DNA from: Prauserella alba | GTDB lineage: Bacteria; Actinomycetota; Actinomycetes; Mycobacteriales; Pseudonocardiaceae | NCBI RefSeq assembly: GCF_024171735.1 | Contig: NZ_JAMTCH010000003.1 | Span: 608,841-672,840, forward strand | Length of the DNA stretch: 64,000 nt | Reading direction: 5' to 3' | Shown here: positions 16,875 to 26,110 of the stretch, in pieces | How the letters are laid out: every line of letters begins with the position of its first letter | Numbering within the stretch: the stretch's first letter is position 1 | Notes under the pieces: model-generated | Database searches by the model: none | What the model was told of the DNA's origin: nothing | The model's input: the letters and a program-made list of their open reading frames with translations, nothing else | Made by a program: the position numbers and the translations under genes

Positions 16875-18262
16875 ACACGCTCGTCTCCGTGCTCTACATC
16901 GTTGCGTTCGTCCTGTTCATCTACGGGCTGATGGGGATGACGGGGCCGCGCACTGCGGTACGGGGCAACTGGATCGCCGCGGCCGGTATGGCGGTCGCGG
17001 TCGTCGCGACGCTGCTGCTGCCGGGCATGGGCAACTGGCCGCTCATCGCGCTCGGGCTCGGCATCGGCGCGGTGATCGGTGTTCCCGCGGCCCGTCGGGT
17101 GAAGATGACGGCGATGCCGCAGATGGTGGCGCTGTTCAACGGCGTCGGCGGTGGCGCGGTGGCACTCATCGCCTGGGTGGAGTTCCGGGTGACCACCGGT
17201 TACGAGGCCGAACCGCGGTACGTGGCGATCGCCTCGCTGTTCGCGGCGATCGTCGGTTCCGTCTCGTTCTGGGGGTCCGGGATCGCGTTCGGCAAACTGC
17301 AGGAGATTCTGCCGGGAAGGCCGGTGACGCTCGGACGATTGCAGCAACCGCTGAACATCGTGGTGCTGACGGCCGCCGTCGTGTGCGCCGTGATCATCGC
17401 CTCGGGCGGGCGATCCGAATTGCTGATCATCGGCGTGCTGGTCGCCGCGGGCCTGATCGGTGTCATGGTGGTGCTGCCGATCGGCGGCGCCGACATGCCC
17501 GTGGTGATCTCGCTGCTCAACGCGTTCACCGGACTGTCCGCCGCGGCGATGGGCCTCGCGCTGGACAACACGGCACTCATCGTCGCAGGCATGATCGTCG
17601 GCGCGTCCGGGTCGATCCTGACGAACCTCATGGCGCAGGCGATGAACCGGTCCATTCCGGCCATCCTCGCGGGCGGTTTCGGCGGAGGTGGCGACGCGGG
17701 CGCGGCCACCGTGAGCGGTGCCGGGGACCGTCCCGTGCGCAGCACCAGCACGGCCGACGCGGCGATCCAGCTCGCCTACGCCGGCCGCGTCATGGTCGTG
17801 CCCGGCTACGGGCTGGCTGTCGCCCAGGCGCAGCACGCCGTACGCGAGATGGCCGATCTGCTGGAGGCGAAGGGCATCGACGTCGCCTACGCGGTACACC
17901 CCGTCGCCGGGCGCATGCCGGGCCACATGAACGTGCTGCTGGCCGAGGCAGACGTGCCGTACGAGGCGCTCAAGGAGATGGACGAGAGCAACTCCGCGTT
18001 CCCGCAGGTGGACGTCTCGCTGGTGATCGGCGCGAACGACGTGACGAACCCGGCCGCCCAGTCCGACCCGAGCTCACCGATCTACGGCATGCCGATCCTG
18101 CACGTCACGTCGAGCCGGTCGGTGATCGTGTTGAAACGCTCGATGGGTTCCGGGTTCGCCGGCATCGACAACGCCCTGTTCACCGATGCGAAGACGGCCA
18201 TGCTGTTCGGCGACGCCAAGGAATCCGTCGCCGGCATCGTCGAGGAGCTGAAAACGTTGTGA
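16871..18262 (+). CDS. pntB: NAD(P) transhydrogenase beta subunit
   Basis: 463 residues. About eight to nine membrane helices fill the first 265 residues (proton channel half) and an NADP(H)-binding domain III follows. The latter shows VMVVPGYGLAVAQAQHAV, the HPVAGRMPGHMNVLLAEADV block and VIGANDVTNPAAQ, all characteristic of PntB. It closes the pntAa-pntAb-pntB operon; the next gene is convergent. No missing key motif is apparent. Confidence 0.95.
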   Translation: MNTLVSVLYIVAFVLFIYGLMGMTGPRTAVRGNWIAAAGMAVAVVATLLLPGMGNWPLIALGLGIGAVIGVPAARRVKMTAMPQMVALFNGVGGGAVALIAWVEFRVTTGYEAEPRYVAIASLFAAIVGSVSFWGSGIAFGKLQEILPGRPVTLGRLQQPLNIVVLTAAVVCAVIIASGGRSELLIIGVLVAAGLIGVMVVLPIGGADMPVVISLLNAFTGLSAAAMGLALDNTALIVAGMIVGASGSILTNLMAQAMNRSIPAILAGGFGGGGDAGAATVSGAGDRPVRSTSTADAAIQLAYAGRVMVVPGYGLAVAQAQHAVREMADLLEAKGIDVAYAVHPVAGRMPGHMNVLLAEADVPYEALKEMDESNSAFPQVDVSLVIGANDVTNPAAQSDPSSPIYGMPILHVTSSRSVIVLKRSMGSGFAGIDNALFTDAKTAMLFGDAKESVAGIVEELKTL

Positions 18263-18369
18263 GCCGGCAGCGACGCACGTGGGTCGCCGAACGCCGGTGA
18301 GCGACGGCCTTCCGGTGGTCGACGACCGGCCGGAGGTGACCGCGGCGAGCGCCTGCGGCCGACAGGAAC

Positions 18370-19362
18370 TCAGCGAGCGGCCGAGAACGTGACCTGAGGG
18401 ACGGGCGGCTTGCCGCGCTTCTTCCCGGCGGCCTGCGGTTCCGTGGCGGGCTGTGCCTGCGCGGCCTGCCGGCCCGCCTTTCCGGTGGTTCCCGGCGCCG
18501 GGGCCGCGGTGGCCGCGCTCTTCGTGCTCGTGCCCTTCTTGGCGGCGGCTTTCCCGGCCTTCCCTGCGGCCTTCGTCGAGGCCGACGACGTCCCGGTGGT
18601 CTTCGGCGCGGCCTTCTTCGTGCCGGTTCCCGTGGCGGCCTTCGTGGCGGTGGTGCTCGCGGCGGCCGTTGTTGCCACCGTCGCCGTTGCGGTCGTCTTC
18701 TTCGTCGACGCCTTTCGTGGCGCGGCCTTCCGTGTTGCGGCCTTTGGCGGCGCCGGCTTCTCTGCCGCCGTCTTCGTGGCGGTCGTGCGCTGCCCTCCGG
18801 TGGAGGTCTCGGACGTGGGGTTCTTCGCCGCGGTCTTCTTTCCCGTGTTTTTCTTTTCTGCGTTCTTCTTCCCCGAGGTCTTCGTCGCCGCTGCCTGCTT
18901 CGTGGCGGTGTTCTTGCCCGCGGTCGTCGTAGCCGCTGCCTTCTTCACCGTCGCCGTCTTCGGCTCCGCCTTCTCGGAAGCTGCCTTCTCGGAAGCTGCC
19001 TTCTTGGTCGCCGTCTTCTTCGGCGCCGCCTTCTCGGGTGCTGACCTCTTGGTCGCTGCCGTCTTCGGCTCCGCCCTCTTCGTGGCGGCCTTCTTCGCCG
19101 TGGGTTTCGTGGCCGTGGGTTTCGTGGCCGACGTCGTGGTCGTGCCGGAGGAGCCGGAGGTGATCATCCGCCGGGGGCGCTTGCGACCGCCGGTGCGGCG
19201 GCCGTTGCCTGCGTAGCGAGTGAGGGTGCTGCGCAGCACGTCGGCGCCCGCCGTGGCCAGGTCGATCTCGTAGTGAACGCCATCGAGGGCGAACCGCACC
19301 GTTTCGTGGGCGGGTTCGCCACTGATGTCGTCGAGCACCTCGACCGCCGTGTTCCGTGCCAC
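18370..19362 (-). CDS. Hybrid nucleoid protein: Lsr2-like N-terminal domain fused to a histone-H1-like Lys/Ala tail
   Basis: 330 residues from GTG 19362, which has GGAGG eight bases upstream. Residues 1-65 match the Lsr2 dimerisation domain: VEVLDDISG, ETVRFALDGVHYEIDL and GRRTGGRKRPRR line up with the Lsr2 pattern. The expected Lsr2 C-terminal DNA-binding domain (RGR minor-groove hook) is absent. Instead about 250 residues of Lys/Ala/Thr/Pro repeats (KKAAPKK, EKAASEKA, TKKTTAT types) follow, like eukaryotic H1, chlamydial Hc1 or the tail of mycobacterial HupB, ending in a short PQVTFSAAR segment. A chromosome-binding role is inferred. The tail is low in secondary structure and its repeats are degenerate. 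Confidence 0.8.
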   Translation of the reverse strand: MARNTAVEVLDDISGEPAHETVRFALDGVHYEIDLATAGADVLRSTLTRYAGNGRRTGGRKRPRRMITSGSSGTTTTSATKPTATKPTAKKAATKRAEPKTAATKRSAPEKAAPKKTATKKAASEKAASEKAEPKTATVKKAAATTTAGKNTATKQAAATKTSGKKNAEKKNTGKKTAAKNPTSETSTGGQRTTATKTAAEKPAPPKAATRKAAPRKASTKKTTATATVATTAAASTTATKAATGTGTKKAAPKTTGTSSASTKAAGKAGKAAAKKGTSTKSAATAAPAPGTTGKAGRQAAQAQPATEPQAAGKKRGKPPVPQVTFSAAR

Positions 19363-19495
19363 CAACGTCCTCCGCGTTTTCCTGTGTGTGGGGGCATTCC
19401 CGCGGTCCTCCGGGCGCTCGGCCCGTGTTGTCCGCTCCTGGGCGAGGGTAGTTGCCGGGTTGCGGGGGAGTGCGCGGTGGTGTGCGCTCGACGGT

Positions 19496-20899
19496 ATGGC
19501 ACAACACGCGTACGACGTCGTCGTCATCGGAGCCGGTCCGGTCGGGGAGAACGCGGCCGCACGTGCCGTGGCCGGCGGTCTGACCGTGGCCCTCGTCGAC
19601 CACGAACGGTTCGGCGGGGAATGCTCCTACTGGGCGTGCATTCCCAGTAAGGCATTGCTGCGGCCGGGAAATCTGCTTGCGGCCGTGCGGCGCATGCCGG
19701 GGGTCGACCATGTCGGCGGGCTCGACCCGGCCGCGGTGTTCGCGCGCCGCGACGCGTTCACTCACGAAGGGGACGACAGTGCCCAGGTCGAGTGGGTTCG
19801 CAGCGCGGGTATCGAACCGGTGCGCGGGCACGCGCGGATCACCGGGGAGCGGGAGGTCACGGTCGACGGTGACGTGTTCCGCGCGCGACAAGCCGTGATC
19901 GTGTGTACCGGCAGTGTGGCGCGGATGCCGTCGGTGGCGGGGCTCGCGGAGCTGTCGGGCAAGTTGGTGTGGACGTCGCGCGATGCCACGGCCGCGTCGA
20001 CCGTGCCGGGACGGCTGGCCGTGCTGGGCGGTGGCGTCGTCGGTACGGAACTGGCGCAGGCGTGGGCGCACCTGGGTGCCGAGGTGCACCTGCTGATGAC
20101 CGGACCGCGGCCGCTGCCCGCCTATCCGGAGTTCGCAGGAGACGCGGTCGCAGAGGGGCTCCGCGGCGGCGGTGTCCGGTTGTATCCGGACACCGCCGCC
20201 GAGCACGTGTCCGAAGTGGATGAATCAGGGGCGAGTGCGGTGCGGATCGCGCACGCCGGCGGCGTCGTCGATGCCGACCGGCTGCTGATCGCCACCGGCC
20301 GCAGGCCCGCGACGGCGGAGCTCGGGCTCGACGCCGTGGGGCTCGAACCCGGCGATCCGTTGCGGGTCGACGACAACGGTGTCGTGTCCGGAACCGATGG
20401 CTGGCTCTTCGCCGCAGGGGACGTGACCGGCCGCGCTCCGTTGACGCACCAGGGCAAGTACGCGGCACGGATCGTCGGCGACGTCGTCGTCGCGGCGGCC
20501 CGCGGTGACACCGTGTACCGGTCGCCGTGGAGCGCCCACACGACGACCGCCGACCATCACGCGGTGCCGCAGGTGGTGTTCACCGACCCCGAGGTGGCGT
20601 CGGTCGGGATGCGAGAGGCCGCCGGGCCGGGCCAGCGGGCCGTGGAACTGGACATCGCCGTCGCCGGATCGGCGCTCCACGCCGACGGCTACACCGGACG
20701 GCTGCGCGCGATCGTCGACACCCGGCGGGACGTGCTGCTCGGCATGACGTTCGTCGGCCCGGACACCGGTGAGCTGTTGCACGCCGCCACGATCGCCATC
20801 GTGGGCGAGGTGCCGCTGCACCGGTTGTGGCACGCCGTTCCCGCGTTCCCGACCATCAGCGAGGTCTGGCTCCGGTTGCTGGAGGAGTACGGCCTGTGA
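19496..20899 (+). CDS. FAD-dependent pyridine nucleotide-disulfide oxidoreductase
   Basis: 467 residues of the lipoamide dehydrogenase/mercuric reductase/glutathione reductase family. FAD loop GAGPVGENAA (12-21), redox-active CSYWACIPSK with the Cys-x4-Cys pair, NAD(P) loop GGGVVGTELAQ, the FAAGDVTG FAD site, and a dimerisation domain ending in WHAVPAFPTISE, where the base histidine is expected. It is unlike true lipoamide dehydrogenase at the disulfide (GGTCLNVGC type) and lacks any dehydrogenase-complex neighbour; the real lpdA is at 60925-62298. Related actinobacterial enzymes (LpdA/Rv3303c type) reduce quinones. It is divergent from the Lsr2-like gene. Confidence 0.85.
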   Translation: MAQHAYDVVVIGAGPVGENAAARAVAGGLTVALVDHERFGGECSYWACIPSKALLRPGNLLAAVRRMPGVDHVGGLDPAAVFARRDAFTHEGDDSAQVEWVRSAGIEPVRGHARITGEREVTVDGDVFRARQAVIVCTGSVARMPSVAGLAELSGKLVWTSRDATAASTVPGRLAVLGGGVVGTELAQAWAHLGAEVHLLMTGPRPLPAYPEFAGDAVAEGLRGGGVRLYPDTAAEHVSEVDESGASAVRIAHAGGVVDADRLLIATGRRPATAELGLDAVGLEPGDPLRVDDNGVVSGTDGWLFAAGDVTGRAPLTHQGKYAARIVGDVVVAAARGDTVYRSPWSAHTTTADHHAVPQVVFTDPEVASVGMREAAGPGQRAVELDIAVAGSALHADGYTGRLRAIVDTRRDVLLGMTFVGPDTGELLHAATIAIVGEVPLHRLWHAVPAFPTISEVWLRLLEEYGL

Positions 20900-20950
20900 T
20901 GCGGCCGGTCGGCACCCTGGCGGGACCGCGCCACCGCCGGTGACGAAGGC

Positions 20951-22891
20951 TCAGTCGTTGAGCTTCACCAGGCCGAGTGCGGCCTCGGCGGCGTCGGCGA
21001 CCTCCGGCGAGTCCTGAGAGGCTCGGTCGCGCGGCGACGCCAGCACGAGCCGCACCGTGGAACCTTCGAGGTCGCTGACGTAGGCGGCGCCCGACCAGTC
21101 CGGTGCGGGCGGTGCCCACCGGCCGGAGGTCGTCGCGAGGTCACGGATCGTGCCGGTTCCCGGGGTGTCGGCGACCTCGAGGAACCGCTGTGCCGCCTGC
21201 TCGTCGGTGAAGGTGAGGGCAGCCACCGAGACGGCCACGTCGGTGCCGCGGACGGTGGTGCCGAAACTGCCGCGGCGCAGTTCCGTACATCCGCCGTCGG
21301 CCAGCGCCACGCTCAGGTCACCCACCGCATGGTCCGCGCACTCCTCGGTGAGCTGTGCCGCGCGCTGGGTGAACTCCAATCCACCCGCCTCCATGCGGAC
21401 CGGCCCTGCCTCCTCGCTATCGCCGCCCAGGACGGTGAACGTGATGATCACGACGAGGGCCACGACGAACACGGCACCGGCCGTGATCCACCGCCACGTC
21501 CGCACCGACGACCGCCGCCACCACGCCTGCCGCGGCGTGCCACGTCGTAGCGGCGCTCCTCCCGCGGGAACGCTCGTGGGGGGAGCGGCGCGCGGCGGAT
21601 GATGTGCACCGGACGGAACAGGGCTGGACGGGACAGGGCTGGACGGGGTGCCGGACGGGGCGGTGCCGGGCCGGGTGGCCATGGGCTGGGTGGCGGCGGA
21701 CGGCTTCGCCGGCATACCCGGCGACGGGTGAGCGGCCGGTGGCGGGGCTGCCGGGGCCGAGCCGGCAGTAAGGGCACCGGTCTGCACCCCCGGCGTTACG
21801 GCAGCGTCCGCGCCGGTCGTCTGCTGCGGACCGGCGGGCGGGGCGGGCGACTGCACGAACGCGGCGGGCCGTGCCGGCGACATCGTGGCGGGGGTGGTCG
21901 CCGTGCCCGCGGTCGCTCCGCCCGGAGGTTCGGTCCGCGCCGCCTCGCCTGCAGGACGCGGGGTCGCGGTCTTCGGAACTGCGGAGGTCGGAGCTGCGGA
22001 GGCCGGAACTGCGGAGGTCGGAGCGGCGGTGTTCGGGGCCGTGGGGAGCGGCGCCGCCCCGGACGGGGGAGCGGAGCCGCCGGTCGAGGCGTCCGGGGTG
22101 TCCGCACCCGCTGCGGCGCGGTTCGACGTCGGAGTGGTGGGGCCGGGCGAACCGGAGTGCGGCGTGCCGTCGAGCGCTTCGGTGTCGGCGTCGTCGGTCA
22201 GTGGGTCGGTCGCGTCGGCCGGCGAGTCCCGGGTGGCCGGCGAGTCCGCAGGGACGGGCACGGCGCTCGGGGCTGTGGCGAAGCCTTCGCCTGCGAGGGC
22301 GTCGTCGTCGAGCTCGGTGTCGGGGGACAGCGCGGCGACCACGGCACGCGCCTGCTCAACCGTGAGCGGCCGGGACGCCGAGGACAGGGAGACGATCGAG
22401 GCGAGCAGGCTCGTGGAGCTCGGATACACGATGCGGACCGGGCCGGCGAGCTCGTCGGCGGGCTGTTCGACGTGTTCGACGAACGGTCCCACGGCGATGA
22501 CCGTCCCGATCGCGGTTCCAGGGGATCCGGCTGCCGCCCGGACGCGCTCGGCCACCTGTTCGGAGACGGCCAGCGCCTCGCTGGAGGGGTTTCCCGCGTC
22601 CGAACCGGACTCGGCGTCACCGCGGGTGAGCGGCCAGTCGTCGGCCTTCCACGCCCCGCGCAACGGCGCCTCCAGCCGGATGGCCGGGTCGGGCAGATCC
22701 ACGCCCACGACGACCACGACGCCATGGGCGGTGACGATCACCGCGTCGACCGGCGTGTCGGCCTCCGGAGGCTGCACCCCGACGAGTCCGACCCCGCCGA
22801 CCCGGTCGCCGCTGCGCCCGAGGGAGGTCAGCGCTGCGCGAATGTCCGGCGAGATCTGCGCGGGACGGGTCGAAAACCGGACGAGTCGCAC
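20951..22891 (-). CDS. Large low-complexity single-pass membrane protein, unknown function
   Basis: 646 residues. The first 190 residues form a folded alpha/beta-like region (DAVIVTAHGVVVVVGVDLPD, then a helical SEALAVSEQVAERVRAA segment). The order of elements loosely recalls NERD nuclease-related domains, but the catalytic-type acidic/Lys residues are not evident. Residues about 200-455 are Pro/Ala/Thr/Ser-rich and disordered. One membrane helix (about 467-489) precedes a 157-residue extracytoplasmic domain with a likely disulfide (TEEC...GGC). The start is GTG. No family could be assigned. It is convergent with the flavoprotein and divergent from DUF3145. Confidence 0.7.
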   Translation of the reverse strand: MRLVRFSTRPAQISPDIRAALTSLGRSGDRVGGVGLVGVQPPEADTPVDAVIVTAHGVVVVVGVDLPDPAIRLEAPLRGAWKADDWPLTRGDAESGSDAGNPSSEALAVSEQVAERVRAAAGSPGTAIGTVIAVGPFVEHVEQPADELAGPVRIVYPSSTSLLASIVSLSSASRPLTVEQARAVVAALSPDTELDDDALAGEGFATAPSAVPVPADSPATRDSPADATDPLTDDADTEALDGTPHSGSPGPTTPTSNRAAAGADTPDASTGGSAPPSGAAPLPTAPNTAAPTSAVPASAAPTSAVPKTATPRPAGEAARTEPPGGATAGTATTPATMSPARPAAFVQSPAPPAGPQQTTGADAAVTPGVQTGALTAGSAPAAPPPAAHPSPGMPAKPSAATQPMATRPGTAPSGTPSSPVPSSPVPSGAHHPPRAAPPTSVPAGGAPLRRGTPRQAWWRRSSVRTWRWITAGAVFVVALVVIITFTVLGGDSEEAGPVRMEAGGLEFTQRAAQLTEECADHAVGDLSVALADGGCTELRRGSFGTTVRGTDVAVSVAALTFTDEQAAQRFLEVADTPGTGTIRDLATTSGRWAPPAPDWSGAAYVSDLEGSTVRLVLASPRDRASQDSPEVADAAEAALGLVKLND

Positions 22892-23127
22892 CCCTCAAGC
22901 CTCCCTGCGCCTGGCGAACTGGCATCGGGAATCTACCGGCTCGCCGGGCGGCACGGGTCCACCTGGCCCAGGTCGAGGTGTGAACTGTGGGGTCCGTGTG
23001 GCGCAATGGGCCCCTGCGGTGCAAAATGTGCGAGAGAAAACTGAAGCGGTGTTCATGCACTGGGCTCGGCACGTGGTTCGCGAGGTCGTAGGGGAAGACG
23101 CCCCTCGTCGAACAGCGGAGGTCAGCA

Positions 23128-23619
23128 GTGAGCACACGTGGCGTTGTGTACGTCCACTCGTCGCCGTCTGCGGTGTGTCCGCACGTCGAGTGGGCGATTT
23201 CAGGCACGCTGAGCACGCGTGCCGAGTTGCGCTGGACTGCGCAGCCCGCGGCACCCGGCCAGCTGCGCGCGGAATGCGAGTGGCGTGGTCCGGCGGGTAC
23301 GGCGGGCAAGCTGGCCAACGCGCTCAAGGCGTGGCCGATGGTCCGGTTCGAAATCACCGAGGAACCCAGTGCGGGGGTCGACGGTCAGCGCTTCTGTCAC
23401 GTGCCCGGTCTGGGCCTGTGGCATGCCCGCACCAGCGCGAACGGCGACATCGTGGTGCCCGAGGACCAGCTGCGCAGCCTGGTCGCCAAGAGCCGTGCCT
23501 CCGAACAGCTCGCACACAAGATCGACGAGCTGCTCGGGGCCGGTTGGGACGAGGCGCTCGAACCGTTCCGGCACGCCGGGGACGGCGCACCGGTGACGTG
23601 GTTGCACCAGGTCGGCTGA
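23128..23619 (+). CDS. DUF3145-family protein
   Basis: 163-residue cytosolic protein of a family restricted to actinobacteria and of constant length (about 160-170). The start GVVYVHSSPSAVCPHVEWA, the GTAGKLANALKAWPMVRFE block and the terminal APVTWLHQVG are characteristic. No enzymatic motif is known. The GTG start has GGAGG seven bases upstream. Regulation is not visible; it stands alone between a divergent gene and an unrelated secreted protein. Confidence 0.85.
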   Translation: MSTRGVVYVHSSPSAVCPHVEWAISGTLSTRAELRWTAQPAAPGQLRAECEWRGPAGTAGKLANALKAWPMVRFEITEEPSAGVDGQRFCHVPGLGLWHARTSANGDIVVPEDQLRSLVAKSRASEQLAHKIDELLGAGWDEALEPFRHAGDGAPVTWLHQVG

Positions 23620-23774
23620 CGCGCTCGGCCCGGCGGTCCTGCGGGCGGCGGGTTCGGCAGGCCTTGTCCCCGCTCGCCTGCGGTGGGACGAACCGGTGGC
23701 GGGTCGGCGGGGCGTATCGCCGACAGGTGCGCGTCTCCGGGTGCACGGTGCTGCGGGAGCAGTAGTCTGGACCG

Positions 23775-24368
23775 GTGCCGACCACGTCTCTACCGCACCG
23801 GCGCTGGCTGGTGCCGGTGCTCGTCGCGGTCGTGGCGCTGACGGTCGGGGGCGGACTCGTCGCACGGGAGGTCTATCAGCCGCCGTCCCGGACGTCGCGG
23901 CCCGCTGCCCCGCCGACCTCGGCCGCACCGAGTTCGGTGGAACCGGCCGACCAGCCCGGCCCCACGCGAGTGCAGCTCACCAGTGACGCGGCCGCCCATC
24001 CGGACGCCCAGGCCGTGCGCGGTGTGCTGCAGAAGTATTTCGACGCCATCAACGGGCGCGACTACGACCTGTGGGTCACGACGGTCGTCGCGGAACGCGC
24101 CGCGTTGCAGGGCGAGGAGGAGTGGCGGGACAACTATCGCAGCACCCGGGACGGCAGTATCCGCGTGTACCGCATCGAGGCCGCACCCGACGACGGGCTG
24201 ACGGTGCTGCTCGGCTTCACGAGCGTGCAGGACGCCACGGACGCGCCGGATGACCTGCAGTCCGACTGCATCCGCTGGCGCCTGGCCTTCCCGCTTACGC
24301 GGGCCGAAGTGGAGTGGCGGATCGGCACGGTCCCGCCCGGCACGGTGCCCGAGCAGTCCCGCTGCTGA
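23775..24368 (+). CDS. Secreted or membrane-anchored protein with NTF2-like domain, unknown function
   Basis: 197 residues. An N-terminal hydrophobic helix (about 11-30, LVPVLVAVVALTVGGGL) acts as an anchor or uncleaved signal, followed by a Pro/Ser linker to about residue 65. The rest (VRGVLQKYFDAINGRDYDLW onward) has the helix-then-strand pattern of NTF2-like/DUF4878 domains often found in actinomycete envelope proteins. Two cysteines (SDC, SRC) could pair. No catalytic residues were identified. Confidence 0.7.
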   Translation: MPTTSLPHRRWLVPVLVAVVALTVGGGLVAREVYQPPSRTSRPAAPPTSAAPSSVEPADQPGPTRVQLTSDAAAHPDAQAVRGVLQKYFDAINGRDYDLWVTTVVAERAALQGEEEWRDNYRSTRDGSIRVYRIEAAPDDGLTVLLGFTSVQDATDAPDDLQSDCIRWRLAFPLTRAEVEWRIGTVPPGTVPEQSRC

Positions 24369-24380
24369 ACCCGACACCGC

Positions 24381-24421
24381 CGGCTCGGACCAGCAACCCT
24401 CCGGTTAACAGCTCCGAGCCG
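24381..24421. terminator. Stem-loop between convergent genes
   Basis: Perfect 9-bp arms (CGGCTCGGA / TCCGAGCCG) around a 23-base loop, in the 130-bp space between the secreted-protein gene and fabF, both of which end here. Confidence 0.5.
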
Positions 24422-24498
24422 ACGGCCGGTGCTCAGCCGGTCGGTGGATGCCGGTCAGGACGCCGTCGGCCGGACGCCACTACCGGGCTCGCCGCTGT

Positions 24499-25746
24499 TC
24501 AGGCTGCCGTGAACAGCAGCGCCGTGTTGTGGCCGCCGAAGCCGAACGAGTTGCTGATCGCCGCCGACAGTTCCATCTTGCGCGGTTCACCCGCGACGAC
24601 GTCGAGCTCCACCTTCGGGTCGAGCTCGCCGAGGTTGAGCGTCGCCGGCACGATGCCGTGGTAGATCGACAGCAGCGTGGCGATGCCTTCGACCGCACCG
24701 GCACCGCCGACCAGGTGGCCGAGCGCGCTCTTCGGCGCGGTCACCACCGGGTGGTCGCCGAGCGCCTTGTGAATGGCCGCGGCCTCGCCGACGTCGCCGA
24801 CCACTGTCGACGTCGCGTGGGCATTGACATGACCGACGTCGCGGGCGGTGACACCGGCCTGTTCGATGGCCTGGCGCATCGCCGCGATCTGACCGATGCC
24901 GTCGGGGTGGTTGCCCGTGATGTGGTAGGCGTCGGACGTGATGCCCGTACCCGCGACCTTGCCGTACACGCGCGCTCCGCGTGCTTCGGCGTGGGCCGCG
25001 CTCTCCAGCACCACGACGCCCGCACCCTCGCCGAGCACGAACCCGTCGCGGTCGACGTCGAACGGCCTGGAGGCCCGTCCGGGGTCGTCGTTGCGGGTCG
25101 ACACGGTGCGTGCCTGCGCGAATCCCGCGATCGTGATCGGGTGGATGCACGCCTCGGCACCGCCCGCGACCACCACGTCGGCCTTGCCGGAGCGGATCAT
25201 GTCGAAGGCCTTGGCGATGCCTTCCGCGCCCGACGCGCACGCCGACGCGGGCGAATGCACGCCGGCACGGGCCCGCAGTTCGATGCCGACGTGAGCGGCG
25301 GGCCCGTTCGGCATCAGCATCGGCACGGTCAGCGGTGACACCTTCCGCATGCCGTGCTGTTCGAGGTTGTCGTCCTGTTCGAGCAGCGTGACCGGACCAC
25401 CGATGCCGGTGCCGATGGACACGCCGAGTCGTTCCGGTTCGACGTCCTCGCCGTCGTCGGACGGTAGGGCGAACCCGGCGTCCTCCCAGGCCTGCCAGGC
25501 CGCGATGAGCGCGACCTGTTCACAGCGGTCGAGCCGCCGGGCCCGCACGCGCGGGATCTTCTCGGTCGGCTCCTCGGCGAGGGTGGCGCCGATGCGGACC
25601 GGGAGATCGTAGGTCTCCGCCCAGTCCGTCTCGAGGGCGCGAACGCCGCTGCGCCCGGCGAGCAGACCGTCCCAAGTGGACGTCACATCCGGTCCGAGCG
25701 GCGTGGTCGCACCGATACCGGTGATCACGACGTCGGTGTTGCTCAT
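24499..25746 (-). CDS. fabF: 3-oxoacyl-ACP synthase II
   Basis: 415 residues, normal for FabF/KasA. Catalytic triad: Cys in SPASACASGAEG, His in NAHATSTVVGD, His in KSALGHLVGGAG; the C-terminal SNSFGFGGHNTALLF glycine loop is intact. It elongates acyl-ACP by condensation with malonyl-ACP. It is last in fabD-fabH-acpP-fabF, 35 bp after acpP. Only one copy is present here, whereas mycobacteria have kasA-kasB, in keeping with an organism without mycolic acids. Confidence 0.95.
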   Translation of the reverse strand: MSNTDVVITGIGATTPLGPDVTSTWDGLLAGRSGVRALETDWAETYDLPVRIGATLAEEPTEKIPRVRARRLDRCEQVALIAAWQAWEDAGFALPSDDGEDVEPERLGVSIGTGIGGPVTLLEQDDNLEQHGMRKVSPLTVPMLMPNGPAAHVGIELRARAGVHSPASACASGAEGIAKAFDMIRSGKADVVVAGGAEACIHPITIAGFAQARTVSTRNDDPGRASRPFDVDRDGFVLGEGAGVVVLESAAHAEARGARVYGKVAGTGITSDAYHITGNHPDGIGQIAAMRQAIEQAGVTARDVGHVNAHATSTVVGDVGEAAAIHKALGDHPVVTAPKSALGHLVGGAGAVEGIATLLSIYHGIVPATLNLGELDPKVELDVVAGEPRKMELSAAISNSFGFGGHNTALLFTAA

Positions 25747-25781
25747 GTGGGGTCTCCCCGAGGTAGCCGTCCGAGTGGCGT

Positions 25782-26027
25782 TTACTTGGAGTTGGCGGCG
25801 ACGTAGTCCACGGCGTCACCGACCGTCTTCAGGTTCGCGAGCTCGTCGTCCGGGATCTTCACGCCGAACCGGTCCTCGGCCTGCACGGCGATCTCGACCA
25901 TGGACAGCGAGTCGATGTCGAGGTCGTCCACGAACGACTTCTCGGCCGTCACGTCGTCCTTGGCGACACCGGCGACCTCCTCGACGATCTCGGCGAGTCC
26001 GGTCAGCAGCTCCGTCTTGTCAGCCAC
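25782..26027 (-). CDS. acpP: Acyl carrier protein
   Basis: 81-residue acidic protein. The phosphopantetheine serine is Ser40 in DLDIDSLSMVEIAV. It carries acyl intermediates for FabD, FabH and FabF. GTG 26027 is chosen because AAAGGA lies nine bases upstream and residue numbering then matches other ACPs; the frame runs far upstream with no ACP-like sequence. An 83-bp gap separates it from fabH, larger than the other gaps of the operon. Confidence 0.96.
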   Translation of the reverse strand: MADKTELLTGLAEIVEEVAGVAKDDVTAEKSFVDDLDIDSLSMVEIAVQAEDRFGVKIPDDELANLKTVGDAVDYVAANSK

Positions 26028-26110
26028 TTTGATGTTCCTTTCGTTGCTTGTGGATGGATGGTCGGGACGAACACTAACGGACCAGGCCGCTCGGTCGTCC
26101 GCGTTTCGGG

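Noticed and set aside
18410-19216. Plus-strand 268-codon frame rich in Phe, Ala and Val resembling a membrane protein
   Set aside because: It is the antisense of the Lys/Ala-rich tail of the Lsr2-like gene; Lys codons read backwards give Phe/Leu. The minus-strand frame has a good ribosome site and an Lsr2 domain.
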